NCBI RefSeq assembly: GCF_028473145.1
Contig: NZ_CP092371.1
Coordinates: 1 to 64,000, forward strand
DNA length: 64,000 bases
DNA from: Flavobacterium sp. CBA20B-1
Lineage (GTDB): Bacteria > Bacteroidota > Bacteroidia > Flavobacteriales > Flavobacteriaceae
Direction of reading: 5' to 3'
Part shown: positions 36,278-44,976 of the stretch, piece after piece
Position numbering within the stretch: position 1 is the first letter of the stretch
Layout: every line of letters starts with the position of its first letter
The notes under the pieces: generated by a model
What the model was told of the DNA's origin: nothing
Databases searched by the model: none
Seen by the model: the letters and a program-made list of their open reading frames with translations, nothing else
Made by a program: the position numbers and the translations under genes

Positions 36278-36697
36278 AAAGCAGAAAAAAGCAACGAAAT
36301 AGAATTTAGAAAACAATTGACCGAACACGGTATTAATACCGTTGTTCGCAGAAACGACAACGGACGGATTTACGGTATAACTTTTATCGACCACGAGAGC
36401 CGTAGTGTTTGGAACGGTTCAGCTTTAGACAGAAACCTATCAGCTAATGTATTCAACGATTGGTGGAACAACGGAAACAAACCCGAATTAAAAATACAGA
36501 ACAGCCCTGTTTCCAAAACAAATACATTGGACGATTTGCCAACGAAAGACCTTTTTGAGTTTATTCCACAGGAGCATTCGACTAATTTCGATTTAGGATT
36601 ATTCAGCTTGCTACCCGATGCACAGAGCGTGAATTACGAAGAAGAACAGTTTGCCAACCGGATGAAGAAGAAAAAGAAAAAAGGGAGGAGATTGTAA
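36278..36697 (+). pseudogene. C-terminal tail of an integrative-element relaxase (MobB-type)
   Basis: The frame is open from 36278 (stop immediately before) and reads KSNEIEFRKQLTEHGINTVV, then NDNGRIYGITFIDHESRSVW and LSANVFNDWW, which resembles the last part of CTnDOT-type MobB relaxases, ending in a Lys-rich tail. The catalytic N-terminal domain is absent, and no ATG is present at a sensible place (only TTG at 36317). This is a truncated remnant and marks the left border of the small metal island. It is unrelated to the plasmid relaxase at 6.5 kb. Confidence 0.78.
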
Positions 36698-36739
36698 TAC
36701 AATTATCTTTGTCGGAAGAGGTTTAAAAGATATTTTCAA

Positions 36740-36747
36740 TACATTTG
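36740..36747 (+). promoter_or_regulatory. -7 element just before the Cys-rich gene
   Basis: TACATTTG fits TAnnTTTG and ends 4 bases before the ATG at 36752, so transcription would begin at or near the start codon. A -33 box is not clear. Confidence 0.4.
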
Positions 36748-36751
36748 CAAT

Positions 36752-37063
36752 ATGAAGTATTTATCATACATATTAGCATTATTAGTGTTGGTCTTATCGA
36801 CCGCACCTTGCTTTATGGAAGATAAATGTCTTGAAACCGAACAGCAAACAACAAGTAGCCAAGAGCAAAACGATGATGATTGCGTAATGGCGTGTTGCTC
36901 GCCTTTTTCCAAGTGTAATACCTGTACAGGATTTGTAATAGACTCTTTTTATTTTTCGACAATAAACTCTATACAACTACCTGTAAAGAAAGCAGGTGCA
37001 ATACCTGCACCGTCTGTTTCAGACTTTCCTTATTCTATTTGGCATCCTCCACAATTGGCTTAA
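36752..37063 (+). CDS. Exported Cys-rich protein (DUF6660-like) with IWxPP tail
   Basis: A 103-residue protein with a signal peptide (MKYLSYILALLVLVLSTAPC) and a Cys-rich central part (DCVMACCSPFSKCNTC) that could bind metal or form disulfides. It ends YSIWHPPQLA; the same Ile-Trp-x-Pro-Pro ending occurs in two other Cys-rich proteins in this window (62283 and 62871). It precedes a TonB receptor by under 100 bases, the usual context of DUF6660 genes in metal loci. A role in metal handling is inferred from context. Confidence 0.72.
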   Translation: MKYLSYILALLVLVLSTAPCFMEDKCLETEQQTTSSQEQNDDDCVMACCSPFSKCNTCTGFVIDSFYFSTINSIQLPVKKAGAIPAPSVSDFPYSIWHPPQLA

Positions 37064-37149
37064 TATATGGTGCTTTCCGCCCAAACTGATTTGTTACGGT
37101 GCTTTCCACCGTTATTACTTATTTATTAAATATTAAGCATTATTTTTCA

Positions 37150-39321
37150 ATGAAAAAAATACTCTTTGTGTCATTTTTTATGACACTCAACCTTTGTGTA
37201 TATGCACAAAATACGTTCAAAGCTGTAATTAAAGACAGCGAAAAAAAAGAGCCTTTAATGGGCGTAACCGCACAAGTAACAGGCACTACAATCGCCACAA
37301 TTTCCGATGAAAACGGACAGATTATATTAACAGGTATTGCAAACGGTTTGCAAGAAATTCAATTTAGTTATATCGGTTTTGCCCAACGTACCGACAGCTT
37401 TAATTTTCCGTTAGAAGATACAGCTCCGATTGAAATCCTACTTTATGAACAATCGGAAGATTTGGAAGAAATCGTTATTTCATCAACAAGAAGTACAAGA
37501 ACTATCCAAAATATCCCCACACGTATTGAGTTTATAGGAAGTGAGGAGTTAGACGAAAAAGGCAATATGAAAGCAGGGGATATTCGTATGCTTTTGGCAG
37601 AAAGCACAGGCATCCACGTACAAACCACATCGCCCACAAGTGCCAATGCAAGTATTCGTATTCAGGGGCTTGACGGACGATATACGCAAATTTTAAAAGA
37701 CGGTTTTCCTATTTATTCGGGTGCTTCGAGAGGATTGGGTTTGTTGCAAATTCCACCGCTTGACTTAAAGCAGGTTGAAGTTATTAAAGGTTCAACATCT
37801 ACGCTGTACGGTGGTGGAGCAATAGCAGGTTTGGTAAATCTGATTTCCAAGACACCAACGGAAGAAAGGGATTTGCGTTTTCATTTAAACGGAACATCGG
37901 GCAGGGGTTTAGACATCAATGGTTTTTACGGACAGAAGTTTAAGAAAATCGGAACGACAATATTTGCTTCGCATAATCGCAACGGAGCTTATGACCCTGC
38001 ACAAATCGGGCTTTCTGCCATTCCCCAATTTGAAAGGTATGTACTGAACCCTAAATTATTTGTTTACTTCAATGATAAAACAAAAATGAACTTCGACATT
38101 AACACCACCATTGAAAACCGTTTGGGTGGCGATATGCTTTACATCAAAGGCAAAGGCGATAACACACACCAATATTTTGAAGAAAACAAAACACAACGCT
38201 ATTCTACCCAATTTGTTTTTGACCATACGGTAAACGAAAACCGTTTTGTACAGATAAAGAACAGCGTAAGTTATTTTAACCGCAATACAGCTATTCCCAA
38301 TTACGAGTTTGAGGGAACGCAAACAGCCACTTTTACGGAAGCAAGCTATACCCACAGCAAAGAAAAGTCAGAATGGGTAACAGGCGTTAATATTTGGACG
38401 GACAATTTTAAAGAAAAGCAGATGACCGCATTTCCGTTGAGAGATTACAACCAAACCACATTCGGGGCTTTCTTTCAAAATTCTTTTAAGGCTACGGATT
38501 GGCTTCAATTGGAAACAGGTTTAAGAACGGATTACGTGATAGATTACGGAGCTGTTTTTTTACCGAGAGTATCGGCATTGTTTCAGATTGCAAACGGATT
38601 GACTTCACGTATCGGGGGCGGATTTGGCTACAAAACACCAACCATTTTTACAGAAGAAAGCGAACGCATACAATATCAAAACGTAATGCCTATTGACGAT
38701 AATACCAATAAATTGGAAAAAAGCTACGGAGCAAATGCAGATATAAATTACCGTACTAATATTGGCGATGATTGGACATTCAGCATAAATCATTTATTCT
38801 TTTACACCTATTTGGATAACCCTTTGTTGCTTCAAAATATAGCTACAAATACATATCAGTTCATCAATTCATCGGGCTACATTCATACCAAAGGAACAGA
38901 AACAAATATCAAAATCGGTTATGATGATTTTAAATTGTTTTTGGGCTACACTTTTACCGATACCCGATTGATTGAAAACGGAACAAATACCGAAAATCCA
39001 CTAACACCAAAACACCGCATTAACTCTGTACTTATGTATGAAATAGAGGATAAATGGAAAATCGGTTTGGAAGCCTATTATTTTAGTCCGCAAAAGCTCA
39101 ATGACGGAACAACAGGAAAAGACTATGTTATATGTGGCTTTATGGCTGAAAAAATTTGGGAACGGTTTTCTTTGTACATCAACTTTGAAAATTTCTTTGA
39201 TACAAGACAGACACGTTTCGACAACATTTATACAGGTACAATAACCAACCCTGTTTTTAAAGACATCTATGCACCATTAGACGGATTTGTAATTAACGGA
39301 GGAATAAAATTTAGACTTTAA
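37150..39321 (+). CDS. TonB-dependent receptor, probably for metal uptake
   Basis: Outer-membrane receptor of 723 residues. The start at 37150 gives a proper signal peptide (MKKILFVSFFMTLNLCVYAQ); an upstream in-frame ATG at 37099 would add 17 unlikely residues. A carboxypeptidase-regulatory-like domain (about 22-105) precedes a plug domain with IPTRIEFIGSEEL, IRIQGLDGRYTQILKDG and VEVIKGSTSTLYGGGAIAG, and a 22-strand-type barrel ends in KFRL. The plug is like that of siderophore or copper receptors. It is followed 4 bases later by a cation diffusion facilitator, so the pair likely act on the same metal. Confidence 0.92.
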   Translation: MKKILFVSFFMTLNLCVYAQNTFKAVIKDSEKKEPLMGVTAQVTGTTIATISDENGQIILTGIANGLQEIQFSYIGFAQRTDSFNFPLEDTAPIEILLYEQSEDLEEIVISSTRSTRTIQNIPTRIEFIGSEELDEKGNMKAGDIRMLLAESTGIHVQTTSPTSANASIRIQGLDGRYTQILKDGFPIYSGASRGLGLLQIPPLDLKQVEVIKGSTSTLYGGGAIAGLVNLISKTPTEERDLRFHLNGTSGRGLDINGFYGQKFKKIGTTIFASHNRNGAYDPAQIGLSAIPQFERYVLNPKLFVYFNDKTKMNFDINTTIENRLGGDMLYIKGKGDNTHQYFEENKTQRYSTQFVFDHTVNENRFVQIKNSVSYFNRNTAIPNYEFEGTQTATFTEASYTHSKEKSEWVTGVNIWTDNFKEKQMTAFPLRDYNQTTFGAFFQNSFKATDWLQLETGLRTDYVIDYGAVFLPRVSALFQIANGLTSRIGGGFGYKTPTIFTEESERIQYQNVMPIDDNTNKLEKSYGANADINYRTNIGDDWTFSINHLFFYTYLDNPLLLQNIATNTYQFINSSGYIHTKGTETNIKIGYDDFKLFLGYTFTDTRLIENGTNTENPLTPKHRINSVLMYEIEDKWKIGLEAYYFSPQKLNDGTTGKDYVICGFMAEKIWERFSLYINFENFFDTRQTRFDNIYTGTITNPVFKDIYAPLDGFVINGGIKFRL

Positions 39322-39325
39322 GAAG

Positions 39326-40120
39326 ATGAATAAAACCATATTTAATATAACAAAAATGGATTGCCCAAGTGAGGAGCAATTAATCCGTATGAAACTGCAA
39401 AACTTTGATACGGTAAAGTCATTGGAATTTGATATTCCCAATAGAAAACTAAATGTTTACCATAGTGGAAACCCAGAGCCGATTTTTTCAGCTTTGGAAA
39501 CCTTGAACCTAAATACAACGCTGATTTCAACCGAAGAAACTAACGCAGTTGTTGAAACAGATACAAGCAATAGCCAACGGAAACTACTATGGACGGTATT
39601 GATTATCAATTTCGTTTTCTTTGGATTGGAAATGTTGTTCGGTATTTTTTCCAACTCAATGGGATTAGTAGCGGATAGCTTGGATATGCTTGCCGATAGC
39701 ATCGTTTACGCATTGGCTTTGTTTGCTGTTGGGGGTACGATTGCAAGAAAAAACAATATCGCCAAATTTGCAGGTTACTTTCAAATCCTGTTAGCCGTTA
39801 TCGGTTTTGTTGAAGTTATCAGACGTTTTATCGGAATAGAAGCGATGCCCGATTTCAAAACAATGATTATTGTTTCTGTTTTGGCATTGATAGCAAACGT
39901 ACTTTGTCTTTACCTATTGCAAAAGAACAAGAGTAAAGAAGCCCATATGCAGGCTTCGATGATTTTCACGTCAAACGATGTTATAATCAATTCGGGGGTT
40001 ATCGTTGCAGGAATTTTGGTCAATTGGTTAAACTCGAGCTATCCCGATTTGATTATCGGAGCTATTGTATTTGTAGTAGTGGCAAGAGGGGCATATAGAA
40101 TATTGAAATTGGCAAAGTAG
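39326..40120 (+). CDS. Cation diffusion facilitator with N-terminal HMA-like domain
   Basis: Inner-membrane metal/proton antiporter of 264 residues. The N-terminal about 70 residues resemble a heavy-metal-associated domain (FNITKMDCPSEEQLIRMKL). Five to six transmembrane helices follow, with the metal-site motifs DSLDMLADS in TM2 and SNDVIINSG in TM5 (D-x3-D-like pairs). The usual long cytoplasmic C-terminal domain is missing. It starts 4 bases after the TonB receptor stop. Substrate may be Zn, Co or Cd; it is not determined here. Confidence 0.9.
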   Translation: MNKTIFNITKMDCPSEEQLIRMKLQNFDTVKSLEFDIPNRKLNVYHSGNPEPIFSALETLNLNTTLISTEETNAVVETDTSNSQRKLLWTVLIINFVFFGLEMLFGIFSNSMGLVADSLDMLADSIVYALALFAVGGTIARKNNIAKFAGYFQILLAVIGFVEVIRRFIGIEAMPDFKTMIIVSVLALIANVLCLYLLQKNKSKEAHMQASMIFTSNDVIINSGVIVAGILVNWLNSSYPDLIIGAIVFVVVARGAYRILKLAK

Positions 40121-40553
40121 TCGTTAAGTTCCCTATTTTAACTAATAGAAACAGACAGGATAATGAAAATACAGGTATTAAGCTGTTGTGAACGTATTTG
40201 AATAAAACGGAAGAACAAGGACGAAAGACAGAGTTTATTCTATCATTATTATGTGAAAAGGGCTTTGCAAGCCCTTTTCTCTTGTCCTGTAATCCCGATA
40301 GGGAATAAAATGTTTATTTGTTTTTGAGAAACAAAAAATTCGTATATTTGCTTTGAGCTAACGGAAACACGTTGAAATACAAAGCAATAAGCACCGTTAC
40401 CAAATCGTTACCTGACTTTTTTGATAATCTTTATAAAAGCTTAGTATTCAACCGATACAGCTTTTTCCTGAAAACTTTAAAATATAAATATAACATATTC
40501 CTCAATATAGACTCCTTTTTTTAACACCTCAAAATGAAAATTCTTATATTTGA
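40121..40553. other. Island border with gene debris
   Basis: A short reading frame at 40163 (MKIQVLSCCERI, stop) looks like the first codons of a truncated gene. After the terminator, TATATTTG (40343-40350) is a -7 element, with an imperfectly spaced TTTG upstream. An open frame from TTG at 40372 (KYKAISTVTKSLPDFF) reaches a stop near 40520 but matches no family I know. Composition changes to the AT-rich backbone around 40430-40500, so a recombination junction is probable here. Confidence 0.4.
40256..40279 (+). terminator. Terminator right of the small metal island
   Basis: AAAAGGGCTT (40256-40265) and AAGCCCTTTT (40269-40278) form a perfect 10-bp stem with a 3-nt loop and a T-rich 3' side. 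Confidence 0.8.
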
Positions 40554-40772
40554 TTATTCGGTTTCAGGTGACTTTTCAGTAAGAGTAATTTGATAATCAA
40601 TGAATTCATTTACATCAAAACCGTGTTGTCGAAGTACTTTTAAATATTGAATAAAAAGATGCTCATCCATTCGTTTATCCATATAAGCAATTGTTTTATG
40701 ATGACAGCCGAGAATTTCAGAGATTCTTTTTTGCGTTAATTTATTTTGCTTTCTAAACTTGTTAATTTCCAT
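40554..40772 (-). CDS. Small helix-turn-helix regulator (XRE-like)
   Basis: A 72-residue DNA-binding protein. Residues about 5-35 (FRKQNKLTQKRISEILGCHHKTIAYMDKR) contain a Cro/XRE-like helix-turn-helix. It is divergent from the lytic transglycosylase, and the two start codons abut as CATATG, so each promoter must lie in the other coding region or the transcripts are leaderless. It may control the transfer region; that is inference from position. Confidence 0.7.
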   Translation of the reverse strand: MEINKFRKQNKLTQKRISEILGCHHKTIAYMDKRMDEHLFIQYLKVLRQHGFDVNEFIDYQITLTEKSPETE

Positions 40773-41666
40773 ATGAAAAAGATTATTATAATCATATACG
40801 TTTTAATAATCCTCTCAGAAAAAAGCTATTCGCAATCTCAAGATACCATTTTTTTAAAAAATGATGACAAATTTCTTAATAGTATACAACTAAACGAAAA
40901 TACGAACAATATTTTTAATTTATCACTAAATATTTATAAAGAGAATTTTTATTTTTTAAATAATAAAACATCTCTTGATATAGAATACAATGATGTCACA
41001 TATTATTATGTAAAAAAATACCTGTCTTATAAATGGCTACCTAAAATAATTGGCCTTTCAACCTATTATTTTCCATTATTTGAATCAAAATTAGCGCAAT
41101 ATGGTTTACCCAAAGAATTGAAATATTTAGCCATTGTTGAATCAAACTTAAACCCACGAGCAGTATCATCAGCAGGAGCTAAGGGAATTTGGCAATTTAT
41201 GCCAGAAACAGGTAAACAATACGGATTGTATAATGATAACTATGTTGACTTATTCTATGATCCTGTTGCTTCAACAGATGCGGCAGCACGTTATTTAAAA
41301 GATTTATATAATAAATTTGGAGACTGGAATTTAGCAATCTCGGCTTATAATTGCGGACCTGGAAAAATTGAAGCTTTAATAAAGAGCTATAAAACCAAAA
41401 ACTACTGGAAATTACGCCCTTATATGCCTAAAGAAACCCAAGCGTATGTACCTACGTTTATTGCCATTAACTATATTTTCAATTTCTATAAGGAGCATCA
41501 AATGAAACCATTATATTTTAAATATTCTTTTTTCGATTTTAAGATTATCCGGAATGAAAAAGATCAAACCATAAATAAAGATGAACTATTCAAATTTAGT
41601 AATCCTCATATTCTTAAAAATTATCTGCCAAAAGGGATATATTATTACAAAATAAAAGAGCGATGA
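40773..41666 (+). CDS. Lytic transglycosylase (SLT/MltD-like) of the transfer region
   Basis: Predicted periplasmic peptidoglycan-cleaving enzyme, VirB1-like, that opens the wall for the mating channel. A signal peptide (about 1-22) is followed by an SLT domain: catalytic Glu in YLAIVESNLNP, then SSAGAKGIWQFMPETGKQYG, ISAYNCGPGKIEALI and TQAYVPTFIAINYI. I set the start at 40773 (MKKIIIIIYV), because the longer frame from 40746 overlaps the divergent regulator. The 297-residue protein converges on the tra operon and shares a terminator with it. Confidence 0.9.
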   Translation: MKKIIIIIYVLIILSEKSYSQSQDTIFLKNDDKFLNSIQLNENTNNIFNLSLNIYKENFYFLNNKTSLDIEYNDVTYYYVKKYLSYKWLPKIIGLSTYYFPLFESKLAQYGLPKELKYLAIVESNLNPRAVSSAGAKGIWQFMPETGKQYGLYNDNYVDLFYDPVASTDAAARYLKDLYNKFGDWNLAISAYNCGPGKIEALIKSYKTKNYWKLRPYMPKETQAYVPTFIAINYIFNFYKEHQMKPLYFKYSFFDFKIIRNEKDQTINKDELFKFSNPHILKNYLPKGIYYYKIKER

Positions 41667-41684
41667 AAACGCTCTTTTGTTTTA
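41654..41684. terminator. Bidirectional terminator between transglycosylase and tra operon
   Basis: AAAAGAGCG (41654-41662) and CGCTCTTTT (41670-41678) form a 9-bp stem with T-runs possible on both strands. It includes the transglycosylase stop codon and closes the converging tra operon. Confidence 0.82.
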
Positions 41685-41688
41685 ATAA

Positions 41689-42399
41689 TTATTTTATGTA
41701 AGTTTTCACATAGTTAAAAGGATATTCAACTTCATGTCCGTTTACAAAGTTAAATTTGAAACTATTAGAACCATAGTTTTGGTCTTTTAGTCCTAACTCG
41801 AATGTTGACAATAAATCACTTCCTTGAAAAACACTAGTTGAAGAATTTAAGATGGAATTATTTTCATCAATTGTAAATTCATATGGTTGTGCACTTAATA
41901 CTACTAACTGGACTTTATTTACAGAATATGAATTACCATCGGTTGTTTCATAATAAATTTTACCGTTTGAATGTTCTGGTGCTCGGTTAATTAAATTATT
42001 TACAAATACATACGGCTGACCATTTGATTCAATAGTGTAAAAATCTTTTATTGAAAAGGTACCATGCTCAGGTAAAGAAACAATAGCTTTGGTTCTTCCG
42101 TACTCATTAGGGGTTAATGTCACATCATCATTTATGTGATATTGAAAATTACCGTTTACAATATTTCCATTTAATTTGACTTCTCCGTCAAAATCAATAT
42201 TTATAGTTACAGATTCAACATCTGAGGTCGAATAAAATGTAAAATCAACAGGGATTTCATTTTTATCAATAGAAGCAAATGAACTTTCTATTTTTAAAGC
42301 AGAAATATATTTTTCATTTTTTACTGCATAATCATCATCGCTACAAGAAATAAACATAAATGCAGCAGAAACAAATAAGATTAACTTTTTCATATACAA
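41689..42399 (-). CDS. Lipoprotein at the end of the tra operon
   Basis: A 236-residue predicted lipoprotein: signal peptide with lipobox ending at Cys about 20 (FISCSDDDYA), then beta-rich repeats. Acidic residues after the Cys fit outer-membrane targeting in Bacteroidota. It resembles the neighbouring 398-residue lipoprotein in style and may be related to the TraQ (DUF3872) class of conjugation lipoproteins. It is the last gene of the operon, 5 bases after its neighbour. Exact role unknown. Confidence 0.65.
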   Translation of the reverse strand: MYMKKLILFVSAAFMFISCSDDDYAVKNEKYISALKIESSFASIDKNEIPVDFTFYSTSDVESVTINIDFDGEVKLNGNIVNGNFQYHINDDVTLTPNEYGRTKAIVSLPEHGTFSIKDFYTIESNGQPYVFVNNLINRAPEHSNGKIYYETTDGNSYSVNKVQLVVLSAQPYEFTIDENNSILNSSTSVFQGSDLLSTFELGLKDQNYGSNSFKFNFVNGHEVEYPFNYVKTYIK

Positions 42400-42404
42400 T
42401 TATT

Positions 42405-43601
42405 TTAATTTAAAGATCCGTTTAAATACACGTTTATATTATATGTTTTTGATTTTTCATCACCATTGCTGCTAACAACTTTAAAAGTAGCAGTACCAGC
42501 TCCCCAAATTGTTGTAGCCTGAGCTCCAAAATTGGTATCTATTTTTAAATAGTTTGATCCTTCTTCCAGGATATAATGTCCTTGCCAATTCGTATCTAAA
42601 GGTTCATTTACAATACCATAACTATAAGTTAATAATCCCGTAGGATTTTGCGTAAATTCCACATGGAAAGTCTCTGAAGGGTCATATTTTTGAATATTAA
42701 CTTTAATGTACTTATCTTGTCTTCCACTTGTTCTTGTGAAGTGATAAGGGCTACTGTTCCAATTGCCTGTCACAAAAAACTCAATCAAATTAGTGGTATT
42801 TGTAGTAACAGATTGACTTGTTCCCCATGTAAAATTCACATCAAACACTTTATACTTTAAATCAACAATCAACCCTTTGGTAACCTCATTATTTTGCTGA
42901 TCCATAGCAATAACATTAATAGGTTGTACACCATAACTATCATCTTTATATTTAATTGTAAATACACCTGAACCATATGGAATAACAGTAGAATTTGTAA
43001 TAGGATTTCCATTTACAGATAAAATAGCATTGCTTTGAAATTTTACCCCGATAATTGGATTTGTACTGACTACGTTTTCAACTTTAATCAATGTATTTTC
43101 ACGCTGATCGTAAGGAATCACATTATTAGAAAACGGATTAAGCTGACTATCTACAAGGCTTACTTCAAAATCTAGTTCTTGGTTGGTAATGCCAAAAGAT
43201 TTAGTCTGGGTTGTTTCATATCCTTGGCTATTTATCATAGTAATAGTCAAGGTTTTCGCAGAAGAATTGTTATTAGAATTAAAAATCAACGTTAACTTAC
43301 CATCGGTTAGCTCGTCATAATTTAACCAAGTACCATTTGTAAGTAATGTTTCTCCGTTTTTTACCTGTGCGTCCATAATCGTAAATTTGAATTTGTAATC
43401 TGGATTAGGGTTTTCAATCTCGCCCAATTCTAACGGATGAATAGTAATATCAAAAGGAATATTACTTACCGAATTACTCTCTCCTGTAATAACAATTTCA
43501 AAAGGAAATTTATAATCAGAATTTCCACTAATAAGATTTTCTTCATCTGAGCAACTTATAAGAAGCATGCAGCAAACAAATAATTTTAAAATCTTTCTCA
43601 T
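42405..43601 (-). CDS. Lipoprotein with TraQ-like repeats
   Basis: A 398-residue lipoprotein (lipobox LLISCSDEEN). The mature part appears to hold about three beta-sandwich repeats of 110-120 residues, each starting with a PFEIVIT- or DFEVSLV-like strand and ending with GYETTQTKSFGI- or NNEVTKGLIVDL-like text, similar to DUF3872 of TraQ in CTnDOT-type systems but larger. It may sit on the outer membrane as part of the mating pore or a surface adhesin. Assignment to TraQ is tentative; context within the tra operon is strong. Confidence 0.6.
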   Translation of the reverse strand: MRKILKLFVCCMLLISCSDEENLISGNSDYKFPFEIVITGESNSVSNIPFDITIHPLELGEIENPNPDYKFKFTIMDAQVKNGETLLTNGTWLNYDELTDGKLTLIFNSNNNSSAKTLTITMINSQGYETTQTKSFGITNQELDFEVSLVDSQLNPFSNNVIPYDQRENTLIKVENVVSTNPIIGVKFQSNAILSVNGNPITNSTVIPYGSGVFTIKYKDDSYGVQPINVIAMDQQNNEVTKGLIVDLKYKVFDVNFTWGTSQSVTTNTTNLIEFFVTGNWNSSPYHFTRTSGRQDKYIKVNIQKYDPSETFHVEFTQNPTGLLTYSYGIVNEPLDTNWQGHYILEEGSNYLKIDTNFGAQATTIWGAGTATFKVVSSNGDEKSKTYNINVYLNGSLN

Positions 43602-43627
43602 AGCATAAAAAATTTAAATGTGTTAGA

Positions 43628-44182
43628 CTAAAAGTTTATTTTGAGACCTACTTGCCCAAAAACTATTTCTTTATCAATAGTAGATTTAAAAATGTTGTGA
43701 TACTTAACCCCGCCAGTTAATGAGAGAGCTGGAAAAAGAACAAATTCTAATTCTGTACCCCCATATGCGCCGAAATTATTTCGGTTGTATGAAGGCATGG
43801 CTCCTTCAGGAAGATCAAAATTCTTAAGTTCTTCATTACTATAAATTCCACCAATATATAGCTGTAAATAGAAAGGATGGGGAATTACTTTTTCAAGCGA
43901 ATAAGTACCTGCAATACCCACTCTTTTGCTATTAAAATTTCCTTGATACACGGTTGAACCAAAAAATGCAAGGTTATAATCTTGCTGCAAAAGATCCAAA
44001 TCGGCTCGCATTCCAAAGAATTTATTTCCAATAAGCTTTTGAACGTTTATATTATAGTTTTTTCCATTATTTACAAATCCATAATTAAACCCTAAGCTAT
44101 ATTGCCCTGCGTAATGTGTTTGAGCAAAAGTTGATGCATAGAAAAGTCCGAAAAGGAACAATAATATCTTTCTCATAGTCAT
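43628..44182 (-). CDS. traO: TraO-like outer-membrane conjugation protein
   Basis: A 184-residue exported protein (signal peptide ending YASTFAQ) with a small beta-barrel pattern: alternating polar and hydrophobic strands (YAGQYSLGFNYGFV, FGMRADLDLL, GVKYHNIFKS) and a terminal Phe. It matches the TraO family of Bacteroidota conjugation systems in size, position after traN and barrel style. It probably forms part of the outer-membrane section of the mating channel. An alternative start lies two codons in (MRKILL). Confidence 0.75.
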   Translation of the reverse strand: MTMRKILLFLFGLFYASTFAQTHYAGQYSLGFNYGFVNNGKNYNINVQKLIGNKFFGMRADLDLLQQDYNLAFFGSTVYQGNFNSKRVGIAGTYSLEKVIPHPFYLQLYIGGIYSNEELKNFDLPEGAMPSYNRNNFGAYGGTELEFVLFPALSLTGGVKYHNIFKSTIDKEIVFGQVGLKINF

Positions 44183-44187
44183 ATTTT

Positions 44188-44976
44188 TTAATTGTAATAG
44201 CGTGCGTTATCAATTAATGATGCTAAAATTTTGAAACTTAAATTCCTATCTCCGTTTTTCTCTGTTAATTCAAACAGAAGTTGTTTGTCATCTCCTACAG
44301 AGAATTTATCGAACATAAAAACTATTTTATTTTTACCTTTAGGAAGCGCTTTTAAATCAGGAGTTACTTGGAGAATATTAACATCAACTGTTTGTTCACT
44401 CGTAGCAATACCTTTGGAGTTAGTAATATAAAATTTGAAGGCATTCACATCGTAATTGATATTGCTATTGTTATCAATTCGCATTAAAACATACATCTTA
44501 TCACTATTCACATAAATACCATTTAAAATAACCTTGATATTTTTATAAGATGAGATATTACGGCTTTTTATATATCCAGATTCCTTCAAAAGCTTCTGAC
44601 TTATGTTGGAACTATTAACCGGTAATGATTTAGCGTTTGATTGCGATTCATTCGTTATATTTCCTGCATCAATTCGAACAGTAAGGTCTGTTGGATCTTC
44701 ATCGTATCGTAATAAAAAATTGTATGTTTTATTATCAACTGTTTTTACAAATAAGTTGGTTTCCTGAACGTTTGGTTCAAGAAATTGTATAAACAAAATA
44801 TCATCTACTTGCCGAATTCCGAATTTATCGTGTATAGACACAGAGTTTTGATAAAAATCAACTTTCGCAGGGAATTGTACCGTTATGAATTTATCTTTTG
44901 AGGCTTTTAAAACTTGTATCTGTGCATTTACCTTAAATCCGATTAATAGTAATGCGATTGAAAATAACTTTATCAT
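44188..44976 (-). CDS. traN: TraN (VirB9-like, DUF4138)
   Basis: A 262-residue exported protein. The signal peptide (about 1-18, ending VNAQ) is followed by a beta-rich domain with FITVQFPAKVDFYQ, DDILFIQF and YNFLLRYDEDP, typical of TraN, the VirB9-like periplasmic/outer-membrane component of the channel. Residues about 150-255 are the DUF4138 C-terminal domain (VILNGIYVNSDKMYVLMRID). Its start overlaps the traM stop by 4 bases, showing coupling with its partner. Confidence 0.85.
   Translation of the reverse strand: MIKLFSIALLLIGFKVNAQIQVLKASKDKFITVQFPAKVDFYQNSVSIHDKFGIRQVDDILFIQFLEPNVQETNLFVKTVDNKTYNFLLRYDEDPTDLTVRIDAGNITNESQSNAKSLPVNSSNISQKLLKESGYIKSRNISSYKNIKVILNGIYVNSDKMYVLMRIDNNSNINYDVNAFKFYITNSKGIATSEQTVDVNILQVTPDLKALPKGKNKIVFMFDKFSVGDDKQLLFELTEKNGDRNLSFKILASLIDNARYYN

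Noticed and set aside
40372..40520. Short open frame from TTG reading KYKAISTVTKSLPDFF
   Set aside because: No ATG, no recognised family, and it lies at a composition junction; kept only as a note in the intergenic entry.
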